From Tenacibaculum sp. 190130A14a (GTDB lineage Bacteria > Bacteroidota > Bacteroidia > Flavobacteriales > Flavobacteriaceae), in assembly GCF_964048965.1 (NCBI RefSeq), contig NZ_OZ040189.1, positions 3,636,501 through 3,700,500 of the forward strand: DNA of 64,000 bases. Direction: 5' to 3'. The notes below the pieces were generated by a model. That model did no database searches. It saw nothing but the letters and a program-made list of their open reading frames with translations, and was not told the DNA's origin. Shown here piece after piece: positions 9,991 to 18,889 of the stretch (positions are counted from its first letter, which is position 1; each line of letters begins with the position of its first letter). The translations under genes and the position numbers were made by a program.

Positions 9991-10057
9991 GTAAACTGAT
10001 TCTACTTGTATAATTCTTTGCAAAATCGTAACATTACACTTCGAAAAACACTACACA

Positions 10058-11593
10058 ATGCAAGACGATAAAAATTTATCTGAAATTAAAATTGAAGACC
10101 AAAAAATTATTGATAACAAAGAGCTAAGTATATGGGAAGCTTTAATCCCTGTTTTAGCATTAATAGGAATGTTAGCTTATAATGTTTATGTTTTTGGTGA
10201 CGACGCCTTAAGTGGAACTAATCAATTCATTTTAATACTTGGTGGTGCTATTGCCGCAATTGTTGGTTTTAAAAATAAAGTTTCCTACAAAGTAATGATT
10301 GAGGAAGTTGCAGAAAATATTAAATCTACAGCAGGAGCAATTTTAATATTATTAATGGTTGGTGCATTAGCGGGAACTTGGCTAATTAGTGGAATAATCC
10401 CTTCTATGATTTATTATGGCTTACAAATATTGAATCCAACAATATTTTTAGCTGCTTGTTTAATTATTTGTGCAGTAATCTCTATTGCTACAGGTAGTTC
10501 CTGGACAACCGCTGCAACTGTAGGTATTGCTTTAATAGGTATTGGAGAAGCTTTAGGGATTTCTCTTGGAATGACGGCAGGAGCAGTATTATCTGGAGCT
10601 TATTTTGGTGATAAAATGTCTCCAATGTCTGATACAACGAACTTGGCTCCTGCAATGGCTGGTACCGATTTATTTACTCACATCAAATACATGGCATATA
10701 CTACTGTGCCAACAATAATAGTTACTTTAATATTTTTTGTCATTTTAGGTTTTACCCAAAATGCTACTGGAAATGCTGACACAGAGCAAATGCTTAATGA
10801 CATAAATAAGGCTTTTAATATCAACCCTATTCTATTTGTAGTACCCCTTGCAGTAGTTATTTTAATAATGAAAAAAACTCCACCACTAATTGCGTTATTG
10901 GCAGGAACATTATTAGGCGGAATTTTTGCTCTGATCTTTCAACCTGAAGTGGTAAAAGAAGTTGTAGCCACTTATCTAGCTAGTTTAGATGACAAATTAA
11001 CTCCAAATGAAGTTTTAGCCACATTAGATTATGATTTTAAGACTATGTACATGGGAGTAATGCAAGCAATAACTGTTAAAACTTCAATCGCTACAGAAAA
11101 TGAAGTTTTAGCTGATTTATTTACAGCTGGAGGGATGGTAAAAATGCTCGGTACCATATGGTTAATTCTTTGTGCAATGGTTTTTGGAGGTATTATGGAT
11201 GCTATTGGAGCTTTGGCAAGAATTAGTAGCTTCTTGTTAAATTTATTTGATTCTGTATTTGGACTTTTTGCAAGTACAGTAGCAACCTGTATTGGACTTA
11301 ATTTTACTGCTTCAGATCAATACTTAGCTTTAGTAGTACCGGGAAAAATGTATGCAAAAGCATATAAGGATAAGGGGTTAGCTCCAGAAAACCTAAGTAG
11401 AACTTTAGAAGATTCTGGTACTGTAACTTCGGTATTAATTCCTTGGAATACTTGCGGAGCATATCATTCAGGAGTACTAGGTGTACCTGTTATAGACTAT
11501 GCCTTTTATGCAATGTTTAACTGGCTTAGTCCTTTTATGACTTTATTATTCGCTGCTTTTAGAATAAAAATTAGACAATTAACCACAAAATAA
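10058..11593 (+). CDS. nhaC: Na+/H+ antiporter, NhaC family
   Basis: A 511-residue polytopic inner-membrane protein with about eleven or twelve hydrophobic segments. The NhaC/ion-transporter superfamily signature is clear in GSSWTTAATVGIALIGIGEALG, GAYFGDKMSPMSDTTNLAPA and a C-terminal repeat-like VTSVLIPWNTCGAYHSGVLG. The family exchanges cytoplasmic Na+ (in some members also metabolites such as malate or lactate) for protons. The charged N-terminal stretch of about 25 residues is cytoplasmic. It stands alone with a terminator directly after it. Na+/H+ exchange suits a marine lifestyle and the Na+-type pyrophosphatase at 38.8 kb; exact substrate is inference. Confidence 0.88.
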   Translation: MQDDKNLSEIKIEDQKIIDNKELSIWEALIPVLALIGMLAYNVYVFGDDALSGTNQFILILGGAIAAIVGFKNKVSYKVMIEEVAENIKSTAGAILILLMVGALAGTWLISGIIPSMIYYGLQILNPTIFLAACLIICAVISIATGSSWTTAATVGIALIGIGEALGISLGMTAGAVLSGAYFGDKMSPMSDTTNLAPAMAGTDLFTHIKYMAYTTVPTIIVTLIFFVILGFTQNATGNADTEQMLNDINKAFNINPILFVVPLAVVILIMKKTPPLIALLAGTLLGGIFALIFQPEVVKEVVATYLASLDDKLTPNEVLATLDYDFKTMYMGVMQAITVKTSIATENEVLADLFTAGGMVKMLGTIWLILCAMVFGGIMDAIGALARISSFLLNLFDSVFGLFASTVATCIGLNFTASDQYLALVVPGKMYAKAYKDKGLAPENLSRTLEDSGTVTSVLIPWNTCGAYHSGVLGVPVIDYAFYAMFNWLSPFMTLLFAAFRIKIRQLTTK

Positions 11594-11600
11594 ACTCACA

Positions 11601-11619
11601 ACCTCTCTTTCTGAGAGGT
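11601..11619 (+). terminator. intrinsic terminator after nhaC
   Basis: ACCTCTC and GAGAGGT form a 7-bp stem followed by TTTTTTATT. The T-run overlaps the upstream region of the GNAT gene, whose ATG is at 11628, so that gene's promoter must lie close by or readthrough must occur. Confidence 0.75.
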
Positions 11620-11627
11620 TTTTTATT

Positions 11628-12080
11628 ATGATAGTTTCTGCTACCCAAAACGACGCCAAAGAACTTACTCAAATTGCTTTAATTTCAAAAGCTTATTGGG
11701 GATATACCGAAGAACAAATTCAATCATGGACAGAAGACCTTACCGTTACTCCTCAAATGATTGAAAACATGATGGTTTATAAATTTATTTTAAATCAAAA
11801 AACCTTAGGATTCTATATTCTTAATCAACCTCAAAAAACCAACATAGAATTAGAGTTTTTATTTGTACGTCCAGATGCAATAGGACAAAAAATTGGCAAA
11901 CAACTTTTAACACATGCCACTAAAAAAGCCAGGGAGTTCCATATTGAATCTATGACCTTATTGGCCGACCCTAATGCACAACCTTTTTATGAAAGTCAAG
12001 GTTTTGTATTTGTAGACAAAAAAGAAAGTGCTATTCCGAATCGTTTTTTACCAGTAATGAAAAAAGATTTAACAGTATAG
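11628..12080 (+). CDS. GNAT family N-acetyltransferase
   Basis: This 150-residue single-domain acetyltransferase has the GNAT core: strand beta4 ELEFLFVRPDAIGQ, then the acetyl-CoA pyrophosphate loop GQKIGKQLLTHA (R/Q-x-x-G-x-G/A type), then beta5 and the PFYESQGF motif near the C-terminus. The acceptor substrate is unknown. The ATG at 11628 gives the normal N-terminus. Its last 50 bases overlap the 3' end of a convergent small membrane protein gene. Confidence 0.88.
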   Translation: MIVSATQNDAKELTQIALISKAYWGYTEEQIQSWTEDLTVTPQMIENMMVYKFILNQKTLGFYILNQPQKTNIELEFLFVRPDAIGQKIGKQLLTHATKKAREFHIESMTLLADPNAQPFYESQGFVFVDKKESAIPNRFLPVMKKDLTV

Positions 12081-12285
12081 AAGTTAAAAGTAGTAGCCAA
12101 GGAAATCCATGTAAGAATACATCAAAAAAGTCTTGACCTGTCATTGCATTTTCTCCAGAAAACGCATTTCCTCCAGCAATCCATTTTAACTTCCCTACGA
12201 TATGAGGCGGGTTAAATGGTGCTAAACCTAAAGTTAAACTCACTATCAGAAAAAGCTTCCAGTTTCTTTTAATTTGATGTATCAT
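12031..12285 (-). CDS. small conserved membrane protein, function unknown
   Basis: An 84-residue protein with one hydrophobic segment near residues 11-27 (LFLIVSLTLGLAPFNPPH) and a second near 62-77 (PWLLLLTSILLNLFSLL). It resembles a small protein family common in flavobacteria that carries the LAPF-PPHIVGK motif; I know no established function. The 3' end overlaps the convergent GNAT gene by 50 bases. The conserved motif and clear membrane segments support a real gene. Confidence 0.7.
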   Translation of the reverse strand: MIHQIKRNWKLFLIVSLTLGLAPFNPPHIVGKLKWIAGGNAFSGENAMTGQDFFDVFLHGFPWLLLLTSILLNLFSLLVKNDSE

Positions 12286-12316
12286 TTTCTAAGCTAATAA
12301 CGAACAATAGGAAACG

Positions 12317-14278
12317 CTATATAAACCAATTCCAAACTACACCAAAACGGATTACAAAATCTCTATAAGGATAATTTGGTGCAGAGAAATAATTCTTTTT
12401 TAGGAAAAAAGAACTAATATTATCTGCTTTAAAATAAATACGCGTCCTACGCACTCTTCCACTAAAAAACAAATCAATGGTTGGGTAACCAATTTCAGTA
12501 TCATCTTGTAAAGTAAATTCTGCTAACAATGGATTATAAGCATTGGCTTTGTATTTAGAAAAATACTTGAATGTAGCTCCAATATTCACCAACAATGGCT
12601 TTCCTTTAAACCATTCATCAGTATAGTACAATGTATTTCTTGATACAAACTCAGGAACTCGAAAAACTTCACTTCCACTGGCTACTTTTTGATACATAAT
12701 AGTATTATCTAAAGCAAACTTACCTACTCTAAATTCTTTTGAAACTTTTGCTTTTAAATAATTAATGTTTCCTGCATATTGTTTTGGTAAGTTAGTTGCA
12801 TCAAAATAAGTGTAATTATCAATATTGGTAATATCAACTGAAGCATTTCCCCATTTTGAATCTATTTGTCCTCCTAAAACCCTTGTACCAACAGAGGCAA
12901 AATTATTTTCCCAATTATAATCGTTATAACTACTCTGGTGTAAAAGGAAATTGAAATTTGGAAGCTTATTATTAATTCCTAAGTAAGCTTTTGCTGTAAA
13001 AACACTGTCTTTTTTATACAATGCTTCTGCGTATAAATTATTTCCAGATAAACGCCCAGACCCAGGAGTGATTGTTCCTGTTGCATTCACTTGAAAATTC
13101 TTTACTCTTCCGTTCCAATCTGCTCCAAAAGAAATAGCATTTCCTTTCAGTTTATTCTTGGTAATTCCAACTACATTGTTTTGTAAACTTTCGTATCCGT
13201 AGCTATAATTGGTATAATCCGCCTTCACTCTAAAATTACCCAACACATACTTTGAATTAAAATCTAAAAACACTTGATTATTATACAGTATAAAATTTGT
13301 TCTATCATTAATACCTCCTGTAGCATTGACATCTCCAAAAGTTGCTGTGGTAGCGGTACCTTGCACAAAACGATAAAACTTAGAATCTCTCGTAAATGAA
13401 TGTCCTAACTTTAAATTTGTAAAATCTTTTTGACTCAAACTATCTTTAGAAGATAATAATTTAAACGTATGTTCGAAATAAATTCGCTTTCCTTCAAAAT
13501 TATTTTCAGCATCATTCAAGTTTACATCCATTCTTCCTCTATTCCCGCTAAAATTAGGATCATCATTAATAAACCCTTCCAATGAAGTTGGTGTTAACCC
13601 TCCATTTTCTTGATTAAAGAAATCTTGATTAGCCGCATGTCCTCGTATAGCATATTGCCCTTCTTTGGTTTCATAATGAAAACTAAATCTAAAATTACCT
13701 GTACTTGCTAAAGAACGACGATACGCTCCTAACGAACGTAAACCTCTATAAGAAACAGCTACATTAAATCTTTTCGAAAAGTTTGTAGTAAATAATGCAT
13801 CTAACACCTGCCCTTGTTCTAAACCTGTGCGATACATTATTTCAGTTGTAGGAGTTGGAACTTGATAATACTTTACATCTTCAATATTGAAGTAATTAAA
13901 TTGTTTAGCTCTAAAACCAATATCTGGAAATTGAGATACTCTTCTAAAATCGTAGCCTAAATTATTAAACGTTTGTCCTTGATTATGAAAAGCCAATAAT
14001 TCAAAATTATCTTTTCTCAAAAAGTTAAATTTATACTCCTTCTGTATAGTAAGTGTGGTATCTACAATAGTCGTATCATTCTTATGAGAAATAATTTTAT
14101 AATCTGTGTATTTTGTTTTCCCACTTAACTTAACCTGTATTTCATTTCTAGATACTGTATCTAATCTAGCTCCTCTTGTATTAATAACCCCTCCAGATGT
14201 ACCATCAGATCTTCTGTTTTGAGAAAAAAGTGCTTGGACACTTAACAAACAAAAAAAGATTACAAAAATTTTCTTCAT
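12317..14278 (-). CDS. putative porin, outer-membrane beta-barrel
   Basis: About 653 residues starting MKKIFVIFFCLLSVQALFSQN, a signal peptide cleaved after the Ala/Phe-Ser-Gln region. The mature part alternates polar and aromatic residues in many amphipathic strands and ends in VVWNWFI, consistent with a C-terminal beta-signal. It belongs to the 'putative porin' family of Bacteroidota, often next to rnhB as here. The substrate is unknown. I chose the ATG at 14278 over an in-frame upstream codon at 14350 because it starts the signal peptide and lies just after a TACTTTTG promoter motif. Confidence 0.85.
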   Translation of the reverse strand: MKKIFVIFFCLLSVQALFSQNRRSDGTSGGVINTRGARLDTVSRNEIQVKLSGKTKYTDYKIISHKNDTTIVDTTLTIQKEYKFNFLRKDNFELLAFHNQGQTFNNLGYDFRRVSQFPDIGFRAKQFNYFNIEDVKYYQVPTPTTEIMYRTGLEQGQVLDALFTTNFSKRFNVAVSYRGLRSLGAYRRSLASTGNFRFSFHYETKEGQYAIRGHAANQDFFNQENGGLTPTSLEGFINDDPNFSGNRGRMDVNLNDAENNFEGKRIYFEHTFKLLSSKDSLSQKDFTNLKLGHSFTRDSKFYRFVQGTATTATFGDVNATGGINDRTNFILYNNQVFLDFNSKYVLGNFRVKADYTNYSYGYESLQNNVVGITKNKLKGNAISFGADWNGRVKNFQVNATGTITPGSGRLSGNNLYAEALYKKDSVFTAKAYLGINNKLPNFNFLLHQSSYNDYNWENNFASVGTRVLGGQIDSKWGNASVDITNIDNYTYFDATNLPKQYAGNINYLKAKVSKEFRVGKFALDNTIMYQKVASGSEVFRVPEFVSRNTLYYTDEWFKGKPLLVNIGATFKYFSKYKANAYNPLLAEFTLQDDTEIGYPTIDLFFSGRVRRTRIYFKADNISSFFLKKNYFSAPNYPYRDFVIRFGVVWNWFI

Positions 14279-14283
14279 AAAAG

Positions 14284-14291
14284 CAAAAGTA
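14284..14291 (-). promoter_or_regulatory. -7 promoter element, possible leaderless transcript
   Basis: TACTTTTG on the minus strand ends five bases before the porin ATG at 14278, so the mRNA may begin at or very near the start codon. Confidence 0.45.
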
Positions 14292-14348
14292 AAATAATTA
14301 AACGACAAAAATTGTGAATAATTTCTTTGAAAACTGTTAATTTGTAGC

Positions 14349-14948
14349 ATGTTGAAATTAAACTATAGCGGATTTACTTTAGAAGCCGGAACAGATGAAG
14401 CAGGAAGAGGTTGTTTATCTGGTCCTGTTGTGGCTGCCGCTGTTATTTTACCAGAAGATTTTCAACATGAATTACTCAATGATTCTAAACAGCTTTCAGA
14501 AAAAAAAAGAAAGGAGTTACGCCCCTATATAGAAGAACATGCGCTTGCTTATGGCGTTTCTTTTATTCACCAAGATGAAGTAGATGAACTCAATGTTTTA
14601 CAAGCTTCTATAGCAGGAATGCATCGTTCAATTGCACAATTGAACATAGCTCCAGAATTTATCATTGTAGATGGAAATAAGTTTAAACCTTATAAAGAAG
14701 TTCCACACCAAACTATTGTAAAAGGTGATGCAAAATTTATGAGTATTGCTGCTGCGTCTGTGTTGGCAAAAACTTACAGGGATGAATTCATGGAAAAAAT
14801 CCACCAGGAATTCCCACAATACAATTGGAAAAAAAACAAAGGTTACCCCACTAAAGAACATCGAAATGCTATTCGTAATCATGGAGCAACCTTATATCAT
14901 AGAAAATCGTTTAAGTTGTTACCTGAACAGTTAAAATTAGAACTTTAA
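14349..14948 (+). CDS. rnhB: ribonuclease HII
   Basis: A 199-residue RNase HII that removes ribonucleotides and RNA from RNA-DNA hybrids in the cytoplasm. The catalytic N-terminal motif is [17 protein letters not shown], giving Asp16 and Glu17. The second acidic region is IIVDGNKF (Asp about 109), and the [12 protein letters not shown] motif provides the fourth metal-binding Asp. Length matches the family. It is divergent from the putative porin with 70 bases between the start codons. Confidence 0.95.
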   Translation: MLKLNYSGFTLEAGTDEAGRGCLSGPVVAAAVILPEDFQHELLNDSKQLSEKKRKELRPYIEEHALAYGVSFIHQDEVDELNVLQASIAGMHRSIAQLNIAPEFIIVDGNKFKPYKEVPHQTIVKGDAKFMSIAAASVLAKTYRDEFMEKIHQEFPQYNWKKNKGYPTKEHRNAIRNHGATLYHRKSFKLLPEQLKLEL

Positions 14949-14960
14949 CTAATAGCTACC

Positions 14961-15488
14961 TTATTTAGACTTTGCTCCAACAAAGTTATCTGACTTTACC
15001 TTAAAAAGCACATTAAACGTTGTTAAGCTACCATAGATTCTTGTAATATATTGTTGTAAATCTATTTTTTCTTGATCATCTAAACTCTTACTTGAATTAA
15101 TCTTCTGTTCCATTACTCGAATTCGATCACGAACCATTACTATTTTATGAAAAAAAGTATCTATGGGTATTTCTTTCGAAGCTAAACTTGTATCAGCTGG
15201 TTCAATTATCAACTTTCCTCCTTTAAATTTATCTGCTATTGGAACAATTTCAGAAACATCGCTCCACTGCTTTAAAATTTTACGTAGAGAACTCTCTATT
15301 TCAAAAAAACTTACAGAGTCTACTTCTTGATCTACAGCTTCAATCACCTCAAAATCATCATTTAAAGAAATGGTTTCTAATCCATTCTCCTGAAAAGTCA
15401 CCCAATACTGTCTACTATCTACGTTGGTTACTACACCAAAACCATAAGTTACATGATTAATTCTTGATCCTATTCCTAATAATTTCAT
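14961..15488 (-). CDS. conserved hypothetical protein with an N-terminal small beta-barrel motif
   Basis: A 175-residue soluble protein. The first 45 residues (GSRINHVTYGFGVVTNVD, then a strand pattern) resemble the Tudor/KOW-like barrel with a G-x-R-V-x-H-x-x-F-G-x-G-x-V motif found, for example, at the C-terminus of UvrD-type helicases. The rest is mostly helical with a charged region at residues 110-150. It converges on rnhB with 12 bases between the stops. The motif hints at protein or nucleic-acid binding, but I assign no function. Confidence 0.72.
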   Translation of the reverse strand: MKLLGIGSRINHVTYGFGVVTNVDSRQYWVTFQENGLETISLNDDFEVIEAVDQEVDSVSFFEIESSLRKILKQWSDVSEIVPIADKFKGGKLIIEPADTSLASKEIPIDTFFHKIVMVRDRIRVMEQKINSSKSLDDQEKIDLQQYITRIYGSLTTFNVLFKVKSDNFVGAKSK

Positions 15489-15519
15489 ATATGTTTATTT
15501 TTTACGACACTAAAATACT

Positions 15520-15527
15520 TATTTTTG
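15520..15527 (+). promoter_or_regulatory. -7 promoter element for the nucleoid-associated protein
   Basis: TATTTTTG matches TAnnTTTG and ends 19 bases before the ATG at 15547. Confidence 0.5.
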
Positions 15528-15546
15528 TGCTCCAATTTTTGAGAAG

Positions 15547-16602
15547 ATGATTAAAAGAACACGTACAGAAATTAACAAGTGTATCATTCACAAAGTAGCC
15601 AATAAGTATAACAGCGGACAAAATTCGTTGTCTGAAAGTTTAGTTCGTTTCGATGAAGAAAGTTACGAGTTATTAATGCCTTTTTTACTTAAGCCATTCG
15701 GTTCGGTTACACAAAGTTATCGATTTAGTCATCACGCAGATGTTCGTTTAAATGAGTTAAATAAATACACTTCAGACATTTTTGAAGATGATAGTAACGA
15801 AGTATTTATAGACCATTCTAAGAATATTGTAAATCACTTGTACGAGCAATCAAATTCTGCCAATATAAAAACAGGTGATGTTATTGTTGCTTACTTTGAA
15901 GGGATTGAATATAAAGATGTGCTAACAGAAGCTGTAGGTGTTTTTAAAATTGAAAGTAAAGTTGATTTCTTTCAAACTTACTTAGATGATGATAGTTTTG
16001 ATGTAGTAGTTCAAAAAGGAATCTCTACAAAAAGATTAGATAAAGGTTGTTTAATTTTAAATTCTACTGATGCTGAAGGAACGGTAGTTTTATCGGTAGA
16101 CAACAATAACTATGATGCTCAATATTGGATTAAAAATTTCTTAAGTGTAAAGTATGCAGATGACCGAAATTTACATACTCAAAACTATTTGGAAATGTGT
16201 AAGGAGTTTTCTGAAGAGGTAATTAAACCAGAATACGGAAAACAAGAACAAAGTGCTTTTTTAGCAAATACTGTAGATTACTTTAAAGAACATGAAAGTG
16301 TAGACTATCATTCTTTTAAAGATGAGATATTTGAAGAAGACAAACACAAAGATTTATTTGAAGACTACAAACAACATTTTGAGAAACTCAATGATGTTTT
16401 AATTAGAAATAATTTCGAAGTATCTGATGCTGTTTTAAAGAAAGAAAAAAGTAAGTTTAAAACAGAAATAAAATTAGATACTAATATTCAAATTAAAATT
16501 GATGTAGACGCGCCAGATGCTCCTTCTGAATATTTAGAAAGAGGATACGATGAAGATAAAAAAATGAAGTTTTATAAAGTTTATTATAATGCTGAAAAAT
16601 AA
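15547..16602 (+). CDS. nucleoid-associated protein, NdpA/YejK family
   Basis: A 351-residue protein of the 37-kDa nucleoid-associated (NdpA/YejK) family, cytoplasmic and chromosome-associated. Features are the N-terminal IHKVANKYN segment, a central barrel region with DVIVAYFEGIEYKD, GVFKIESK and GCLILNS, and a long helical Glu/Lys-rich region at about residues 215-300. The family is described as a nucleoid component of unclear mechanism. It is monocistronic: its own promoter motif lies upstream and a strong terminator follows directly. Confidence 0.88.
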   Translation: MIKRTRTEINKCIIHKVANKYNSGQNSLSESLVRFDEESYELLMPFLLKPFGSVTQSYRFSHHADVRLNELNKYTSDIFEDDSNEVFIDHSKNIVNHLYEQSNSANIKTGDVIVAYFEGIEYKDVLTEAVGVFKIESKVDFFQTYLDDDSFDVVVQKGISTKRLDKGCLILNSTDAEGTVVLSVDNNNYDAQYWIKNFLSVKYADDRNLHTQNYLEMCKEFSEEVIKPEYGKQEQSAFLANTVDYFKEHESVDYHSFKDEIFEEDKHKDLFEDYKQHFEKLNDVLIRNNFEVSDAVLKKEKSKFKTEIKLDTNIQIKIDVDAPDAPSEYLERGYDEDKKMKFYKVYYNAEK

Positions 16603-16607
16603 AAAAA

Positions 16608-16627
16608 GCTGAGTATTAAACTCAGCT
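16608..16627. terminator. bidirectional intrinsic terminator
   Basis: AGCTGAGT (16608-16615) pairs with ACTCAGCT (16620-16627) around a 4-base loop, with A-run and T-run flanks. It sits between convergent genes. Confidence 0.85.
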
Positions 16628-16639
16628 TTTTTGTTTTTA

Positions 16640-17218
16640 TTAAAATCTTAACCCAACTCCAATCTTTAACAAATTAAAATTGGTATTATATGCTGTATCA
16701 GGAGCATCACCAGAATTCAATTTAGAAAAATCGTATTGAATTTGTAAAAACACCCTCGATAAAATATCATAGCTCACTCCTAATCCCATATTTATACCAC
16801 TTACAGTATCTGATAGGTCAGAAACATTTTGCCCGTTATTAGAACCTGAAAGATCAATTCTCACAAAAGAATACCCCAAATTCACAAAAGGATGTAACTT
16901 AGTAACATTTGGTAAATTAAACTCTCCAAAAACTTTGGGTTGAATCGTGTAAATAGTTCTTTGAAAATCTGAAGAAAAATTTGCTTGATTGGTATTATCA
17001 ACCAACACTCCTCCATTAATCCCTACCCCCAGTTTTACAATTTCTAGGTGTACTGCTCTATATTTTACTCCAAGATCGATTACCCCAAAAGATCGATCTC
17101 CAATAAAATTATTGTCAATCGTTACTGGATAATTCGCTTCTAAACTAAACTTCTTGTTTTGTGAAAATAAACTCACTCCACAAAACAACATTGTAATCAA
17201 TAAAAATCTGTATTTCAT
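16640..17218 (-). CDS. outer-membrane beta-barrel protein, OmpA/OmpX-like size
   Basis: A 192-residue protein with a signal peptide (MKYRFLLITMLFCGVSLFSQN) and about eight amphipathic strands ending GVGLRF, a typical terminal aromatic signal. Segments such as GVKYRAVHLEIVKLGVGIN and VFLQIQYDFSK alternate as in small eight-stranded porin-family barrels. The role is unknown and probably structural or adhesive. It is followed by a terminator and lies 9 bases downstream of the PhnA gene, so the two may be co-transcribed. Confidence 0.8.
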   Translation of the reverse strand: MKYRFLLITMLFCGVSLFSQNKKFSLEANYPVTIDNNFIGDRSFGVIDLGVKYRAVHLEIVKLGVGINGGVLVDNTNQANFSSDFQRTIYTIQPKVFGEFNLPNVTKLHPFVNLGYSFVRIDLSGSNNGQNVSDLSDTVSGINMGLGVSYDILSRVFLQIQYDFSKLNSGDAPDTAYNTNFNLLKIGVGLRF

Positions 17219-17227
17219 ATCTATTTT

Positions 17228-17818
17228 CTATTCTTTTTCTGCCATCTTTTTTACATAATCGGTAATAATTACTATTTGAGTAGCACCAACTTTACCCTCT
17301 ATATATTTTGCATTTTCAGGATCTAACGAAATTCTACGTACTGCTGTTCCTTGTTTCGCAACCATACTAGACCCTTTTACCTTTAAGTCTTTAATAAGCA
17401 CCACACTATCTCCTGCTTGTAAAATAGCACCATTACAATCTCTATGAATTACCTTCTCACTTTCATCTAAATGATCTCCTGTTACTTCTGCAAAGCGTAA
17501 CTCTTCATCTTCTAAATACATCATATCTAACAAATCCTGTGACCATCCATCTTTTTTTAATCGATGTAGCATTCTCCAAGCAACTACTTTTACAGCTCTA
17601 AACTCACTCCACATACTATCATTTAAACAACGCCAATGGTTTGAATCTACATTCTCTGGGTGCTCAATCTGATCTATACAAGTTGTACAAGCTAATAAAC
17701 TTCCATCAACTCCACCTGTTGAAATTGGTGGTACTTCGTAAATTTTCAAATCATTCTTTGAAGCACATAACTCACATTGATTTCCACTTCTATCCTGTAA
17801 CTCTTGTAATAAACTCAT
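17228..17818 (-). CDS. PhnA domain-containing zinc-ribbon protein
   Basis: A 196-residue protein. The N-terminal zinc ribbon has CELC (Cys15, Cys18) and CTTC (about Cys44, Cys47). The C-terminal PhnA domain (residues 125-195) reads DCNGAILQAGDSVVLIKDLKVKG then GTAVRRISL. Despite the historical name, PhnA family proteins are not shown to act in phosphonate uptake, and no phosphonate genes are nearby. The protein is probably cytoplasmic and zinc-binding. A TACTTTTG promoter motif lies 20 bases before the ATG. Confidence 0.88.
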   Translation of the reverse strand: MSLLQELQDRSGNQCELCASKNDLKIYEVPPISTGGVDGSLLACTTCIDQIEHPENVDSNHWRCLNDSMWSEFRAVKVVAWRMLHRLKKDGWSQDLLDMMYLEDEELRFAEVTGDHLDESEKVIHRDCNGAILQAGDSVVLIKDLKVKGSSMVAKQGTAVRRISLDPENAKYIEGKVGATQIVIITDYVKKMAEKE

Positions 17819-17838
17819 TTAATTGTTTTTTTGCTTCG

Positions 17839-17846
17839 CAAAAGTA
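17839..17846 (-). promoter_or_regulatory. -7 promoter element for the PhnA gene
   Basis: The minus strand reads TACTTTTG, an exact match to TAnnTTTG, 20 bases upstream of the ATG at 17818. Confidence 0.5.
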
Positions 17847-17869
17847 CATTTTTAATTTATCTTTAAACC

Positions 17870-18373
17870 ATGTTGTTAGAAAGTGAAAGATTAATTATTA
17901 GAGAGGCTAAGGTTAGTGACGCTCCTTTTTATTTTAAGCTATTCAATGATCCTGATTGGATTGAAAACATTAGTGACAAAGGCTTGAAAACGATTGAAGA
18001 AACAAAAACCTATTTAAAAGATATATTGCCAAAAAATCAAAAACTCGGAGGACTTGGTTTTTTTACTGTGTTACTAAAGGATACCAATGAACCTATTGGA
18101 ACCTCTACCGCATTGCAAAGAGATAAATTAGAATATATTGATATTGGTTATGCCTTTTTACCAGTAGCTAGAAGAAAAGGCTATGCCACTGAGGCCACAA
18201 AATTAATTATCGAATACGTTCGTACTACTTTCAAACAAAAAAAAGTATACGCTTTTACAATACCCAAAAACACAGCTTCGCAAAACCTTTTAAAAAAACT
18301 TGGATTTACCTATATTGGAATGAAAAGTATATATGAAGGTGAAGAAGATTATGTTTTTGAATATGTTTTTTAA
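17870..18373 (+). CDS. GNAT family N-acetyltransferase, RimJ/RimL-like
   Basis: A 167-residue acetyltransferase of the Acetyltransf_3 type, beginning MLLESERLIIREAKVSD. Beta4 is IDIGYAFLPVARRKGYATEA, containing the acetyl-CoA loop RRKGYA, and the C-terminal NTASQNLLKKLGF is the usual alpha4 motif. Homologues acetylate ribosomal-protein N-termini or small molecules; the substrate here cannot be assigned. The stop lies 13 bases before the start of the next secreted-protein gene, so the two may be co-transcribed. Confidence 0.88.
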   Translation: MLLESERLIIREAKVSDAPFYFKLFNDPDWIENISDKGLKTIEETKTYLKDILPKNQKLGGLGFFTVLLKDTNEPIGTSTALQRDKLEYIDIGYAFLPVARRKGYATEATKLIIEYVRTTFKQKKVYAFTIPKNTASQNLLKKLGFTYIGMKSIYEGEEDYVFEYVF

Positions 18374-18386
18374 CGATTATATCTAC

Positions 18387-18875
18387 ATGAAAAAAATTAT
18401 TATTTTATTTATCATTCTGATTGCTACCGACGGATTTGCTTGTTCTTGCATAAAACTTAGCAATAATTTCAAAGAAAACATTGCTAGTGAGTTTAAATCT
18501 TCCGTTGTAATTTTCTACGGGAAAGTAATTCAAAAGAAAATATACAAAGCACAAGAGACAGACGATTATATTTCTAACTCAGATATTATTTTTTACACGT
18601 TTGAAATATCTAAAGTTTATAAAGGAGAAATTACCCAAAAGAGAATTATTATAAAATCTAACAATGATGGCGGCTCTTGTGGTTATCCTTTTGAAGTAAA
18701 TAAAAAATATTTAGTTTATTCCAATTACTATGGAGTAAATCAAGCGAATGTTTCTAAGAACGATTTATTTACTTCTATTTGTCACAGAACAAACCTGCTG
18801 AAAAACGTAAAAAGTAAAGAACTTAGATTATTAAAAAGACATTCAAAAAAGAGAAAAAAACGTTTAGACACCTAA
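18387..18875 (+). CDS. small secreted Cys-rich protein, TIMP/netrin-module-like
   Basis: A 162-residue protein with a signal peptide (residues 1-17) cleaved before CSC, leaving an N-terminal Cys-x-Cys. The pattern CSC, then a strand VVIFYGKVIQKK, then TFEISKVYKGEITQKRIIIKS and GGSCGYPFEVNKKYLVYS matches the netrin/TIMP-like OB-fold module seen in small bacterial secreted proteins. I chose the ATG at 18387 because it starts the signal peptide; an earlier in-frame codon overlaps the GNAT gene. Whether it inhibits a protease is unknown. Its 3' end is overlapped by the likely start of the cytochrome gene. Confidence 0.72.
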   Translation: MKKIIILFIILIATDGFACSCIKLSNNFKENIASEFKSSVVIFYGKVIQKKIYKAQETDDYISNSDIIFYTFEISKVYKGEITQKRIIIKSNNDGGSCGYPFEVNKKYLVYSNYYGVNQANVSKNDLFTSICHRTNLLKNVKSKELRLLKRHSKKRKKRLDT

Positions 18876-18889
18876 ATCTAATTCTATTT

